Part shown: one piece after another, positions 13,009-26,620 of the stretch | Layout of the letters: the number at the start of each line of letters is the position of its first letter | How positions within the stretch are numbered: the first letter of the stretch is position 1 | Origin: Stictocephala bisonia | Taxonomy: Eukaryota > Arthropoda > Insecta > Hemiptera > Membracidae | NCBI GenBank assembly: GCA_035578905.1 | Contig: JAQJVL010000001.1 | Span: 3,774,001 to 3,838,000 of the forward strand | Reading direction: 5' to 3' | Length of the DNA: 64,000 bases | The notes under the pieces: model-generated | What the model saw: only the letters and a program-made list of their open reading frames with translations | Databases searched by the model: none | Told to the model about the DNA's origin: nothing | Position numbers and translations under genes: made by a program

Positions 13009-16000
13009 CATTAGGGTTTAATAGAAATTACTAAATGGAAAATCATATTTAAACACAGTATCATGATTCCGATATGTTTTTTTATAGTAAATTTATAATT
13101 TAATCCCATCACACTAATTTGTAATCCATATTAGCCAATTTCGTTACAATTAATCAGAGTACTGTTGGGAAATAAAAATAAACAATGAATAAATAAATTA
13201 GAAAACGTTAATATTTCTTCTGTGTTGAACATGATAAAATATTCTTTACAGTGTAGATAGAGATTATATTGGGACTGCCGAAGTTTTGGTGGAAACTATT
13301 AAAAAGAAAAATGGTTACAAAATAAGTAAAGGAAAATAATACGATGTAATAAAGTCGATAAGCCTAGGGGACACACTCTTAAAACTCAAATATGGACTTA
13401 TTGGGTTTTTATTTATGAGTTGATTTATTTTTCTTCGTATTAAAAAATAAACATTTAACTCATCAATTCAGATGTAAGATTATTTGGGAACCTCTATGAA
13501 AAAATTACGTTTTTTTACCTAAATTAACTTAATAATGAACGGAAGTAAAAATAAAAATGTTCTTTAGCCTATGGAAAATATAAGTAAATCAATTGCTGGG
13601 GAAAAACTTTTTTAATGAGTGATCCCAAGTTTAGATATATGTGCAAAGATCAAACAGTAATACAGTAGTAACAAATATTAAAATTACATAATAGCGACTG
13701 AAAAAATGTTATGAACAATTTATTTTAATTAAATTGATAACTAACTGATAAATTAAATTCAATCTTGGTAAATGAGGAATTGCCTGTCACTAAACTGCTG
13801 CCCGATGTTGCCTTAGGCCACAAGCACGTATTGGTACTCGCAGTGGAAAGTTCCACGTAAAAGTAAAGCTCGAGATTGCACGTTTACTAGAACTCCATTG
13901 AAGGAGTAAACATCAATAGAATTTTTCCAGTGGGAATAAATATTTATACTCTTATCTGGTCTAATTTTTGTTTTTCATGTGTGAATTTACGTTCCTTGAA
14001 TCACGTCCACGTTTCAGAATCATTACAGTTACCGGTAAGTAATATGTTCATTGTAATCTGATTTTGGTCAAATTCCTTTAGCTGCTCCCCAAACTCAAAC
14101 TATTTTCTATAGCAATAACAACCAAAATAACTTAGGTATTCAGCTATTTGGAAGGAAAGAAAGACTTCTATCAGTATCAGCAGTGCCTTATTATTATCTG
14201 ATTGTGATAACGAATCTCATGCCTCTTTGCTTTCTCTACTACACGCGCGCCGATTCATGCTCAAGTTGAGTTCAGGTTAAATTAGATTATGTTCTATTAA
14301 TATATTTATATAGAAAATAGTGCGATTTTTTAGGACAGACAGCTAAGGGAATTTATACTTACTAGTTTATGAATAGATTTAAATAATATAACATTTCTGA
14401 ATCTAAATAAAAAGCCAGAACACGCATTTCACAGATTCATTTACCATTTAATGTACTACAACTCATTGAACAGGCTGTATACTGCCAAGAAATTTTGGAA
14501 AGACAAAAATATTGTTTTATTCTATTAGAATAGGACACAAACTAATGCAAGTCACTAAATTTAAACCACGAACTCATCCTGTGGGGAAGCTAATTGATTT
14601 TTATCCAATCGAATTGTTGGTCATGTCTTTTTAATTTCAATTACATTAAAAGATGATAAACTATGTTAATTGCGTAAAGCTTCTTAAATTTTCCGTTAGA
14701 CTAGTGAGAAATACTAACGCCCAGATTCAATCAAAGATAACTTTATATTTTGTCTTTAACTGTATACAGATTCGTCTTTCCAAAACATCTCAGATCTCCA
14801 ACGTCTAAAAGATTATGTCGACATTAGGCCTAAAAGATATAGGAAAACTTTAGGCTTAAAAGATCTTGATAAACTTTTATCTATGTAGATTAAAAAAACG
14901 AAATAATGTCAACTCAGTAGTTACATGGACAATCAGGATCACCAATATCTTTATCAAAAAAGAGAGCAAAAGGTTTTTTATATCATTAAAAAATAATGTA
15001 TACTTCCAGAACAATGGGTACTTTTGAACGTATGTACTTGTTAAACATGGTGTTTTGAAAAAAATAACCTGTTATCCTGAAAAGTCTGTTTGCTTAGTGA
15101 AAAGAGGCTTCAATAGTGCTAGGCAAGTAGTTACAATACCTGATTTTTCACTTTCGAACATGCCACTAATGTAAATTTAAAATAACCCTACAAATGTATT
15201 GCCTGTTCCTGATTTGTACGTTTGAACTGTAAATATAATATAAATTTACGTTAATCTTTACTTGTTTCCTTATCTTGCATATAACTGTATTGAAATATTA
15301 TACGTAATTTATATTAGTTTTAATAATTAATCTTTTCTCAACTCAGCACTTCCACAATATTAATTGGTACTTTTAAGCAAATCACAATAAGATATTAAAA
15401 AAAATAGTCGTTCCTTATTAATTAAAAGTGCTATCGCGGGTATGAGAGTGAACAGAGTCAAAGGTCTGAGTATGTCCAATGATCAGCATAAAAAACAGGT
15501 CGAAGTCAGAAACTGCAAGTGAGCATTCAGCACCGACAGTATTCATGTGGGCCACTGAAACTTGAAACAGCCTCAGCGGAATAATTTTCAACGGTTCAGC
15601 ATTTACAACGTGATCAGCAAATTCCACAATATCAATCTTGGGCCATTTTATTTATAGAGCAGTAAATTGCTAACGAAACACTCAAGCTTTTGATGTTTAA
15701 TGATTGTACATGAACATTAGATTTTTATGTGTTGAAAAATACAATACGGGAAAACAAAGATAAAGTTATAGTAAAAGCAGATTACTTCCGTTTGTTAATT
15801 CAAGCAGATGGATAAATATCTTTACAAAAAAGAGCCATTGAAAAATACAAAAAATCAAAATAAACTTCGTTGAAGAAATCGTTGTAAATATCTACTGTAT
15901 TAAACCAAATTAAACAATGCATCTTAATTATTCTAAAGCAAAGAATACAAACACATTTTTGTGTAAACATAAAAATTCAAGGAAAATGCAGAGAAGAAAA

Positions 16001-16984
16001 TAGAAACAAAGAGAGAAGAACTATGTTTGATAAAAAAAATAAACCATTTTGAATCCAGGCAGCGATTAATGAAGTCAGAGTGATTACAAATTACTCCAAA
16101 TAAATGAAAAGGTTTGAACTTGTTGCTAAACGATAACATTCCTCTCTCATAAATTGTATACAGATTGGTAATCAAATGATAAATTGTGTGTTTATAAAAA
16201 TCAGCTGTTTTGTGGTCCATTGTGGAGCGCTAGTGTAGTCCCATGTAAATGTAATGCAGTTTAAACCAACTGTCAAATTATTCGCACAACCATTCCTATT
16301 ACATGATAAATGAAATCATCATATGTTTGTGAGTAATATAAATGTATTATCAAGAGTGCTGCAGAAAAAAAAATATTGAAATCCTCCTAAAGATATAGTT
16401 TTCTAATCCAAATATCATATTTATAAAAAGTTTTGTCCATAAATAATTTTACACTTTAAATAATGAACAAAAAATATATTTATATTAAAAAAAGTTATTC
16501 TAGATATCATGGTTATTTAAAACTTGTAGCCTTTAAAATAAAATTGAAACAAAATCTCTCAAGATAAATGGCATATTTAGATTGAAAATGTATAATTCTA
16601 TAAAATATTAAGAGTAAATTAATTGAAAAACTTTGGTTCCGTGCTCCACAAGTATACGAAACCATTGTTATATTTTATTTAAATTGAAAAATACATGAAA
16701 TGGTAAACTTTTAATTTTCTTAATGTATATTTTCCCATAGGATTGAATATTAGTTTAAGCAATTTAAACTGCCTCAGAAATTTTTATTGAATTTATAAAA
16801 TGAAATCGTGTTTATTAGACAGTATCATAATATTTATATCTGAACAGTACATCAATGAAAAACCTTTCAGCACTAATATTATTCTGTAAAAAAATAAAAT
16901 GTTCTGTGTAATGATGGGTACTTATGTATAGAATTAAATCCAAAATAAATGAATTGCTGAGTTTTAAAATAAAGCTTACTGCTT
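13009..16984. other. Long AT-rich stretch without recognised genes
   Basis: Nearly 4 kb of AT-rich sequence, which could be intron or intergenic DNA. I see no tandem array, no inverted element and no convincing exon apart from the unassigned open frame at 15415-15654, listed separately. Confidence 0.5.
15415..15654 (-). other. Unassigned open frame, hydrophobic product
   Basis: On the minus strand a frame stays open from about 15654 to a TAA at 15418-15420 and codes for a peptide with KWPKIDIVEFADHVV near its start and a hydrophobic stretch DLFFMLIIGH later on. Base composition is higher in GC than the surrounding DNA, which is mildly coding-like. There is no ATG in good context in this frame and no convincing splice acceptor, so it could only be an internal exon fragment or a transposon relic. 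I do not recognise the family. Confidence 0.15.
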
Positions 16985-17388
16985 AAGGCGGCCCCAAACT
17001 GACAAGCCACCGCTGGAAAGTCGACATCCAATCCTAGACATGCAATTTTACCGTCAGCGAACCAAAACATGCTTTTCTATTTCAACTGTACGGTTCATGT
17101 TTATTATGAGTTACAGTGAATTCTGTATAATTATTAAAGGCCCATTCTAGTGTACCATAAGTTGATAATATGAGTTTTTTAATCGTAAGAATGACATTTG
17201 AAGTTTCACATAATTTACTGTCAAAAAAGTATAAAAACGTTAATTCTTTTACAAAAATCAACTAGTGGTCCACTAGAATAGGTCTTCACCTATCAAACAA
17301 CTCTTCAAGTTTTACCATACGATTATTATTACAGATCGAATCCTTGAAATCCATGTGTTGCCGTTTTACGTGGAGAACGGCCCCATTA
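16985..17388 (-). mobile_element. Dispersed repeat family D, copy 2
   Basis: Reverse-complement copy of the family found at 4718-5090 and 56440-56868. In the minus direction it reads GGCCGTTCTCCACG, TCTGTAATAATAATCGTA, ATAGGTGAAGACCTATTCTAG, GTTGATTTTTGTA, CGCTGACGGTAAAATTGCATG and CGACTTTCCAGCGGTGGCTT. It looks like the most complete copy in the window. The 63-codon open frame at 16879-17070 lies partly in its 3' part and is not shared intact by the other copies. Confidence 0.7.
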
Positions 17389-18361
17389 ATAATTAGCCGA
17401 ACTAGTCATTAACCAGTCATGAGAAAACGGACTGACTGTGAAACCCACCCACCCCAAAAAGTAACAGACAGCTGCAATAGGTAACTAACTACTAGAAGTT
17501 TTATGACCTACCTACCCACCCTAATTACAGTTACATGTGGGAACAATAGGATTACATGAAACCCCAAAATATCAGCAGGATGGGTCGCAAAAACTTGTGT
17601 CGTAGATAGAGGTGGCTCAGCCTTGATGTTGAATTAAAATTTAATTTTGAAAATTTATTTTCTGTTTATTTTTTAATTTAACTTTAGATCGAATAATCCA
17701 TATGGTCGTGTCGCTTTGCCATATGCCGTATTTTTACATTTCAGTTTTATTTGTTATGTTATTTTTATGTATTAAATTGGTTATCTTTTCATTGTTATTT
17801 CATTTTATTGTGTTTTGTGTTGAATAGTTGTTATGTTGATAGTTTGTAGTTTTTTTATATTATAAATGAGTAATATGTGAAATTAGTTGTTCATAAAAAG
17901 TAGGTAAATTGGCTCTTTGAATTAGTTTAGTGAACGATTTTCTGTGTCTGTAATCTGTAATTTACTATTTTTGTGTTATATATTTTTATAATGTCAATTA
18001 TTTATTTTAATTGGTATCATTATGCTGTAATAAAGCGTTGCTAAGATTTATTAATTAAATGTGGGCACGTGGTACGATATTTTTTAAATACTGTATTTTG
18101 TTATTTGAGCGTCTGTGGACCTAATACAAATATCAAATATTTATCAGTAAAACTCTGTTTTCCATTCCATATCCGTTCTCCAAAGTACCTTGAACAATTG
18201 GTGGACAGTAAATCGACGTTTTAATTAAAAAATATAATGTGTGCTTAAAGAATCAACTGTAACCACGTTATGATCTCGTGATGTGTTTTCTGGGTATTTG
18301 TAACGATTTCGTCTTGACCGTTTGTAAAATATTAACGTTGTGCAAGTGATTTTCTGAAGAT
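17389..18361. other. No recognisable feature
   Basis: Includes a slightly GC-richer part at 17390-17600, then AT-rich sequence. No repeat or exon could be supported. Confidence 0.5.
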
Positions 18362-18722
18362 TCAGCAGAGGTAAACGCCATATTGGATTTATTCCCGTAA
18401 AACCAATGATAAATGTGGAACAGCACAGTGACTTTGACATCATTTGAAAAAGCGTAACAGTTAATGGAAAACATTTTTTAATTACAAACAAATACTGTTT
18501 TGCAATGTAACAAATTGAAATTAAGTTTATTAGTCCATGACTTTTATGAAAATAAAAATTAGCAATACTGATTTAAAAAAAGATAATTCCTTAGTATCTT
18601 TTAAAATGTTGTATACCATGTCAAAATAATAATTTTGCGACAGATCTGTAAGGAGCAGTGCTGTTTCACATTTAACATTGGTCTTATGGGAATAAATCCA
18701 ATATGGCGACAACCTCTGCTGA
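18362..18722. mobile_element. MITE with long inverted ends, relative of family E
   Basis: The left end TCAGCAGAGG..CGCCATATTGG, followed by ATTTATTCCCGTAA and ACCAATG, is repeated in inverse at the right end (CATTGGTCTTATGGGAATAA ... CCAATATGGCGAC ... CCTCTGCTGA). Arms are about 70 bases and the element is about 361 bp. The terminal sequence clearly resembles the three TTAA-flanked MITEs at 42477, 45303 and 50200 (CTGCAGAGG ... GGCCATGTTGGTTTTAATCCCATAAGAACAATG). Unlike them, this copy has no perfect TTAA on its left side, though CTTAAAGG follows its right end. No protein is encoded. Confidence 0.75.
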
Positions 18723-19784
18723 CCTTAAAGGGGGAAGAACGTAGGTCTAAAAAGATATACGAAATGTTGCTCAATGTTACTAAATGTTATATCAGATTAT
18801 AATCGTAATATAAACTAGAATTAAATATGAAAAAACTGTAAGATATTGATAATTTATTGTATTTGATGAGTTTTTACGAAGTATCCTAAACGACACGTTG
18901 ACAAACAACCTTTCAAAAATGCGATTACTATAATTAGGGTATAAAGTAGGCTACCATGAAAAGATGATAACAGTATGAAAAAGTGTTATCAGACAGCGAA
19001 AATATATCAATGCAGTTATTTAATAATTTTAAACCCAAGGAAAATGTTTTTGACTTTCGTGAAATACGAAACAAATTAAGATAAAACCATGAACATACAT
19101 AGCATAACTGAAGCAAAAGTAGCTCAGTAAATATTATGTGCGTCATTACCTTAGAAAGTAACATTGTTCTTCAAATTTTCGAAATTATCTTTTTATTTTG
19201 ATGACAGTTCTTCCATTTAAATTTCTTGAACTTCCTGCAATCATTTGTTATAAAGATGAAAAAACATTAAATCAAAACAACCAAACAGAAATTAAAACCA
19301 ATACCTTGAGTGGTGTTTGAAGATGACTCCGTTATTGGAGCAAATATTTATACCTAATCAGAAGACAATATGGAGAATGACAAGCTAATAATAGAGTAAG
19401 CCAAAAACATTACTAATCGTTTGTTTATTTTGGTTGGCCATGAAACGTACTAAACATTGATTTCTTCTGCCTAATGTGGAAGTGTTGTAGCCGGTGTTGT
19501 TCATTTAGTAGGCCATGGTACAGCGGGAAGGCAGCAGTTCCTTGGGGAAGGTTAAATCTACAACCTGTGTTAGACGAGGCCAAACAGTTCGGATGGCGAT
19601 AGTAAATACACCTATACACTGTCTAGGAGCCGCACTTATCACCTATTCTGGTTTGACCTTGTCGCACAAGTTTTATATAACATTGAAAATGAAAAAAAAT
19701 TATAAAAATAAGTCATTTCATTACTGTTGCTTACGTAGAAGTTGCTAACAAAGTTGCGGAGTGTAAATGTCATTGTATATAGTA
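18723..19784. other. No recognisable feature
   Basis: AT-rich sequence with a more GC-balanced part at 19420-19650. Short opposing open frames there overlap each other and neither has a recognisable product. Confidence 0.5.
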
Positions 19785-20475
19785 ATAATGACAATCAACA
19801 AAATAAAAGTAAAGTGTCTCTCTCTCAGTCCCATAATACATTGCCTACATCGTATCTAGTTTTATGACAATCAACAAAAAAAAAAAAAAAAGTAAAGTGT
19901 CCATAATACATTGCCTACATCATATCTAGTATTGATGACAATCAACAAAAAAGTAAATTGTCCATAATACATTGCCTACATCGTATCTAGTATTGATGAC
20001 AATCAACAAAAAAGTAAATTGTCCATAATACATTGCCTACATCGTATCTAGTATTGATGACAATCAACAAAAAAAGTAAAGTGTCCATAATACATTGCCT
20101 ACATCGTATCTAGTATTGATGACAATAAACAAAAAAGTAAATTGTCCTTAATACATTGCCTACATCATATCTAGTATTGATGACAATCAACAAAAAAGTA
20201 AATTGTCCATAATACATTGCCTACATCGTATCTAGTATTGATGACAATCAACAAAAAAAATAAAGTGTCCATAATACATTGCCTACATCGTATCTAGTAT
20301 TGATGACAATCAACAAAATAAAAGTAAAGTGTCTCTCTTTCAGTCCCATAATACATTGCCTACATCATATCTAGTATTGATGACAATCAACAAAATAAAA
20401 GTAAAATGTCACATAATGCATTCCCGACATCGTAACTAATATTTACTACAGTTAACAAAATAAAAGTAAAGTTTC
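19785..20475. repeat. ~61-bp tandem array, about 11 copies
   Basis: Unit of about 61-63 bp containing ATAATACATTGCCTACATCG, TATCTAGTATTGATGACAAT and CAACAAAAAAGTAAATTGTC. Length differences come mostly from the A-run (6 to over 15 As) and from an added CTCTCTCTCAG- or CTCTTTCAG-like insert in the outer units. The middle units are nearly identical, while the units at both ends are more diverged, the pattern expected from unequal exchange. Confidence 0.95.
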
Positions 20476-23400
20476 TCTCTTTCAGACGCTAACTGTTGCT
20501 AAATGATGTTGGTGTAATTAACCGAAACTTAAAGAATGGCTAAAAGCATCAGGTCAAATTGCTGCAGGTCTGACAATTGTTCTCAAAACTTCAGGGTGAA
20601 ATCATTTAATACAGATGTATAAGAAGTAAAAACAGATAGGGAACTAGTCAGACTTCCTGTAGCAGACGAAACGAGCTTAGCGCGGCTGCCGATACGCAGC
20701 GCTCGTTGAGAATTTCTGCCACGTACCCACGCCCAACTCAATACCCCTATCCGCCGTTTCCTTTCTCTCACGTTCTCATAGCAATTTGTAGTCTTCCCTC
20801 TCTCTCCAGTCGGCCGCGCTGCCCTCTATGTCATTCTCTATCTCACTCTAAGCTGCCGCGCAATAAGTTCGACCTAGTGGTGGCCACGCCAAGATAGCAA
20901 AATTAGAAAAAGTGGTCTGACTTTTTAAAATTGGCTTTTCGCCTCTTATAGAGTGTATTCATAGTTGAAATTCAATAAATTGTCTCAAAGCTTTCCAGTT
21001 TTTTTAATTTACGCAATAACAATACAAATAGTGACCGTTGTTTGGAAAAAAACAATAAAAAAATCTTCGCTTCTCACACATAACTTGCTTCCACAAGGCG
21101 ATTAGAATTTTATGAATGTCAGTAAAGATATTCGTTGAAAACATTAGTTCTCCTGTAGAGTGAATAACCGAAACCATTGTGGTCTCCTTGTCAGTATATG
21201 ATCTCATTATCATAACCGGTATATTGTATTGGAATGGCTAATCTAATTGTGAGGGTTCGACCTACTTTAACACCTCTTTCAATTATAACCAGTTGTTACT
21301 AACTCACTATTAGCTTTGTTGTTGGTTTTTATTTATTTGTAGGGAGCTTTATTAGTTTACATTATATAACTACACATAAAACTATAATATAATTGAAACA
21401 AAATCGACAAGTAAAGAAGCGCGATGTTTTCATTTTTTTATGTTTCTTTTCAAAATGACGTGAAAATATGAATTTTTATAAAATAAATACGTACAATGTT
21501 ACTACATCCGTGGTAGTATGTGGAAGGGTAGTTTACAATGAATGCATGTTAAAGTACAAATAATCCGCATTGGACCGTATGGTTATAATATGATCAAGGA
21601 TGAAGGTATTGAAATATTGGTTACCCCTCTGACATGTAACCATGTAATGGCAGACTCGTCCTGATGACATAAAATACCCTATACTATATGAAAATAAAAT
21701 GTAAGATTATGAGTGAATTATGAGTATATAAGTGAAAGACCACTGACTGACAGACTGAACATGATTTCTCAAAAACCACAAAATCTAGGAATGTGAAACT
21801 AGTCACAATTATTCTTCAAGTGTTCCTCAGACGTGCACTAAGAAAGGATTTTGAAACATTCTTCGTGGTTCTGAAATGGCAGCCGATTTAGTGCGAAAAT
21901 TTCGCAATGTCAAAAACAGTGTTTATTCTATTTAGTCTGTAGCTGCCAAATTTATGTCCTATTGAAAAATTATTATAATTTTGAATAGCAGATTTGAGAC
22001 GATCCACAACTTTTTTCCTTTGACTGTTTGATCTTTCTCACCTCATTCATCCTTAAGTGGAGCTATTTTTAATATGTACTTGTGACTCAACACGTCTACT
22101 TACGTACTCTGAAAGCAAACCTATGTGCTTTTCTCGACAATAAACTCTTATATCTTATAAAGCAAACATAATTTTGCAGGAAAAAATAAAAACCTGTAGA
22201 ATTAAAGCATTTTACATATCGTGAAAAGCGTTATCATGGTGAGAAACCAGATATTTAGGCACAATTGCCATACAATGTATAGACTTACTGATTTTTCTAT
22301 ATTATAAAACTTTGTATGTAGGATAACAAAGTGATTATAATCGAAAAATTGCAAACATAATTTTGAATACAGTTATTGCTTGCTCATTAGACATGGATAA
22401 ACATATCAAAACCCCTGATATTCCACTGATTCAGGCACAATTTCTATACTTTGCGTCCTCTAAAAGTAGACTACTGATATTATAAACTTTGTTATCTAGG
22501 AGAATAAATTGATATCAACCAGAAAATTTCAACACTCATTTGTATTCAGCCATATCCTGCTGACAGGATATAATAAACCACCAAAACATGCGTAAAACCC
22601 TGCATTTATGGCTTACTTCTTCACTGTTTGATCACTTTATATATTCACAGAGTCTATGAAGCTGAAATATTAAATCGAAGATCTCCTTATGGTGTAGATG
22701 GGCAATAAGACAGTCGTTATAAAAAATAGTCATTTATTAGCTTTTCACAGTAATATTTTATAGGTTTCGACTAACTCTGACACTGCGCTACTTTGCATCT
22801 AAGTTCAGCTGCAAATCTACATATTGTATAATTTAACTAGGTAAATTGTTAGGTATAATCTATGTAAATTGATATAACATTTTCGTATGGTTGTGCACAC
22901 AAAAGTCTGAAAATAGCGAAAGGATTCACTTGAAGTGTTTACAAAAGATTGCATTTATAAAAAAGAGTGTTTTTATATATTTAGTTCCAAAAATTGTAGA
23001 AGGAACAGGAAGTTTCTCGCATTTTTATGCAACATTTCAAGCATGCGAGAGAGACCTACCTACTTTTCACATATGAAAATGTCAGTGGTGAAGAGGTCCT
23101 ATTGTAACCAGCTGATTTATGTGCATATTATATTCAAATAAAAGCCTATAAACTTATTACTGAGGCCAGATGGTTGTTAATTCATGTAAACAATTATAAA
23201 TCATTGTATTTCAGATAAACTCAAGTAAGCTGTCAACATTTACTTTAAATTAAATAATACTACATTACAACACTAGTAGTTAGCACGGCCAGCACACATT
23301 AAATATTTACAATTAAACATTGAATGTGTAATAATTACAATTTATTATAAATTTACGTAATGATAATAAAAAAACAATGTTATGATAGCACTCATCATTT

Positions 23401-24258
23401 TAAGCATGATATGAGAAAATAAAGACTATAACAATAAGCTATCTTGATCAAAGAAAATATTCAAACATTATGCAGTAATACATAAGCCTAATATAACAAT
23501 AACAAAGTAACAACAGCTAAGATACTTATATAATATAACAATAAACTATACAGTAATAAACCAACATTTGTATCAAATAAAAACATCTAAAATTACTGAG
23601 ATTTTATAAAGAAAAGAAGGCCAAGTTTCTACGCAAATATCTTTATGATGGACGATAGCAGATCTACAAAACATTCTTTTTATTCTTTTACAGTAGAAAA
23701 AACGGCTATAGGTTAAACAATGTTCAAGAAGACTTACATACTGAAAGAATCAAAGAAAATTAAATAGTAAAATAACCTTGGAAACAAGCTAAATTACAAC
23801 AAATTGAGGTTCCAAACTTCCAAGGAAAACCTATACTCAATACTGGAGAAAAAACGACTGAAAAAGTAAGAAGACCACTTTAAAAAAATTAAAGAATATT
23901 GGAGAAAAAGTAAAAAGAATATGCAACAGAGAAAAACGAATAATTTATTTATCGTATCCCTAGCTGGGTTAATAATATATAAAAAAAAATACCTGCAATC
24001 CTAAAAAAAATAATCAAATAAATAATATAAGTTAGTTGTACATATTTATAATAACATTTGTAAATACTATAAATACAACCAAACAACGAATATAAGATAA
24101 TAACAAAACGTCTCTGTGCAAAAAGGTTATTTTTATTATAAAATACGCAGAATGCAAAAAGTGGACTGCTAAAACCGGGTCAAATCGGTTTGCCCCAATG
24201 GCGATAGATATCTGCGAGAAAGTGACGTTACGTCACTAGGTAGGCGACGGCGGCAGCT
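20476..24258. other. Anonymous DNA, with a GC-richer island at 20640-20900
   Basis: The island at 20640-20900 is CpG-rich relative to its surroundings (GCGCGGCTGCCG, CGGCCGCGCTGCC) and has pyrimidine runs. It could be a promoter, a first exon or a transposon piece, and nothing decides between these. The rest is AT-rich. Copies of a degenerate repeat at 22162-22640 are listed separately. No gene is recognised. Confidence 0.4.
22162..22640. repeat. Diverged ~189-bp tandem duplication
   Basis: GCAAACATAATTTTG occurs at 22162 and 22351, and both units continue through matching phrases (CAGGCACAATTTCTATAC / TAGGCACAATTGCCATAC; ACTGATATTATAAACTTTGT / TTTCTATATTATAAAACTTT). A third partial unit starts near 22528. 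The copies are well diverged. This is likely part of an old transposon or satellite. Confidence 0.6.
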
Positions 24259-24606
24259 CGACCTCTTCGTCAAGACTGGTCGCACTTGCCGAGACCTTGG
24301 ATGTCTAACAATACCACACTTCGAGACGACGACCTGTTCGTCAAGACTGATCGTATCTGCCGAGACCTTGGACGTCTAACAACACCACACTTTGAGACGA
24401 CGACCTGTTCAAGACTGGCCGTATCTGCCGAAACCTTGGACGTCTAACAACACCACACTTTGCGACGACCTGTTCAAGACTGGCCGTACCTGCCGAAACC
24501 TTGGATGTCTAACAATACCACACTTTGAGACGACGACCTGTTCGTCAAGACTGGTCTCACTTGCCGAGACCTTGGATGTCTAACAATACCACACGTTGAG
24601 ACGACG
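24259..24606. repeat. ~70-bp tandem array, 5 copies
   Basis: Five units of 67-71 bp containing GACCTGTTCGTCAAGACTGG, TGCCGAGACCTTGGATGTCT and AACAATACCACACTTTGAGA, then CGACGAC. Two units lack the GTC of TTCGTCAAG. The sequence is richer in GC than its flanks. The 63-codon open frame on the plus strand here follows from the repeat. Confidence 0.95.
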
Positions 24607-24980
24607 TCAGATCTTATTAGCAGGGAAAAGTTCCAGTATTTATTTTCTTATTTGAGTCACCCTGGATAGCTTCAGAAAATGGAGATAACTATAACTTAGT
24701 GTCAACTCAATTTACTGTAGTACAGTAGTACAGTGACAGTTAAGAAACCACAGTCTATTTGTACCTCAGTATTCTGTTGGAGTCACAAACACTTAGTTTT
24801 CCACCTGGGAGAGCAAAGTCTTGGCCCTTGTTCATAAGACGTTATTCAGTACAACTGTATATAGAATAAAGAGCTAGATGTTCTGTTGTGTGATGCTGAA
24901 GCGTTGTGGCCATCACTTACATCACCATGGGATGACCCTATTGTAAAGAGTAGGCTTGAGAATTGCCCGGTTGGGTCAAG

Positions 24981-25278
24981 ATTTAGAGTGAGAAGCTGTT
25001 ACGTCTCACAAGGTTCAGATAGACAGCAGTTACTATACTATGGTGAACTGAGTTGACCCTAGGTTATCGTTATCCACTTTCTGAAACTACTATCCAGTAG
25101 CAGGAGGAGACTAAATACTACACTCATTCATTTAGAGTGAGAAGCTGTTACGTCTCACAAGGTTCAGATAGACAGCAGTTATTATACTATGGTGAACTGA
25201 GTTGACCCTAGGTTATCGTTATCCACTTTCTGAAACTACTATCCAGTAGCAGGAGGAGACTAAATACTACACTCATTC
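24981..25278. repeat. Direct duplication of 149 bp
   Basis: Two head-to-tail copies (24981-25129 and 25130-25278), starting ATTTAGAGTGAGAAGCTG and ending in ACTACACTCATTC. They differ at very few positions, so the duplication is recent. The flanking 24607-24980 and 25279-25676 hold nothing I recognise. Confidence 0.95.
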
Positions 25279-25676
25279 ATTTCTGGAATAAGTTTTTTAT
25301 CAACTAATCTCAGTCCATTATCTCACTTTACTAAACGAAAGCGTACTTTCACGTAGGACCTTATCGTCGCTGAAAGGTTTCCCACCAATTAACTTCCACA
25401 TGTCACACCTTAGGGCCGCAAGATCGTAGACCTGTTCCTGAGAACCGCCATCATGTAATTACTATCAATACATGCATTTAGCTAGGTTTTCCTCATTCCA
25501 TGCGCAAACTAAATAGCACCGTATTAGTTCTCATCACGGAAGTTATAATAAATTAAATAACTTATTCTTTTTAATATTAAATCATTCACAGTTGATTAGA
25601 GATGTAATAATAACTATATCATTGTAAAAACATGGAAATGTGTTTAATTTTCTCTTATTGACTCGCCATGTATAAT

Positions 25677-25865
25677 GGGAGAGCCGATGGCCGAGCGGCA
25701 TTAGGAGGAATTAGGTCTAACCGCAGGTTCAAACCTTGTCCTTGACTGGAAGAATCAATCAGTAATCACCTTGTACAGACAGGACCGTAGTGCTGGGCGT
25801 TTCGTTTGAGTATGTACGTCAATGGATTTCCCTCTCCAATGACAGTTGTACATTCGTGTATAAAT
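25677..25865 (+). repeat. tRNA-derived SINE, family B, copy 1
   Basis: GAGCCGATGGCCGAGCGGC at 25681 is a Leu/Ser-type tRNA head with a perfect A box (TGGCCGAGCGG), and GGTTCAAACC at 25727-25736 is a B box. The body continues CCTTGACTGGAAGAATC, CAGTAATCACCTTGTAC. The same head and body occur on the minus strand at 40690-40917. No 3' acceptor strand closes the tRNA fold, so this is a SINE and not a tRNA gene. Confidence 0.75.
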
Positions 25866-26407
25866 AAATCAAGATCTCCGATGGAACAAAATCAGTTGTT
25901 TTCGTTTCTTCAAAATATAGTTTCATTATTTAATTATTGTTTACATTTTTCTCGTGCCAAGTAATCAAATAATTTATTGTAAAATCACGATATAAAATAA
26001 GAACTGTTCTTTTATTTATTGTTGTTATTTTTATTCCTATTTCAATGTTTATTCCGGTGTTTTATCTTTATAACTATGTAAACTATGTTAACATAACCAC
26101 AAAAGCAAAATCTAGCAAACTATGTTAACATAGCAGCCAATCTACGATATCTACGGCTAGATTGTGAACGGACTTTACCCAGTAGAAGTAGGAGATGTAT
26201 GGTGCTAGATATTCACTATCTCACTTGCACTATATCTCCTACACGCCTAGCATCATGGCCCGGTCCACACTATACTCGTTCTCATCCTTACTCTGTCTGA
26301 ATAAGTTCCCCTCTCATTTCTATTGTACATTGGGAAAAGGAAGAGTAGGGCTGAAAACGAGATTAGTCCTCCTTAATAAAAGAGAAGAAAAACAGTTTTA
26401 AATAATT
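25866..26407. other. Anonymous DNA, with a SINE-body-like piece at 26270-26345
   Basis: The stretch TCCTTACTCTGTCTGAATAA followed by GTTCCCC at about 26285 matches the minus-strand body of the SINE B copy at 40690-40800. It may be a separate 3' fragment of that family. No gene is seen. Confidence 0.45.
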
Positions 26408-26620
26408 GTATTTCTTCTTAAGAGGCCAATCTTGAAGATATGGGTGAATATTGATTTTGAATGAGTGTGATGAGTGAATGTATTCACTGTTACGAATAAA
26501 GGCCGACTACTACTTAGCATATATCTTTAATTACTATCAGCTGATCTATTACAACATTTGTTTTGAGACTCGGATCGAACTGAAAACTTTACCTTATGAA
26601 GCTGGGCTGCAACGTAGTAA
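26408..26620 (-). repeat. tRNA-derived SINE, family C, copy on the minus strand
   Basis: Reverse-complement relative of 44205-44470. The B box GTTCGATCC reads from 26580 to 26572, followed in the minus direction by a body with ATCAGCTGAT, GTCGGCC, TGAATACATTCACTCATC and an end with ATATCTTCAAGATTGGCC. The two copies match along most of their length with many differences. Confidence 0.65.

Noticed and set aside
25681..25740. A Leu/Ser tRNA gene
   Set aside because: A and B boxes are good but no acceptor stem closes, and the same head with its body recurs at 40.7-40.9 kb; it is a SINE.
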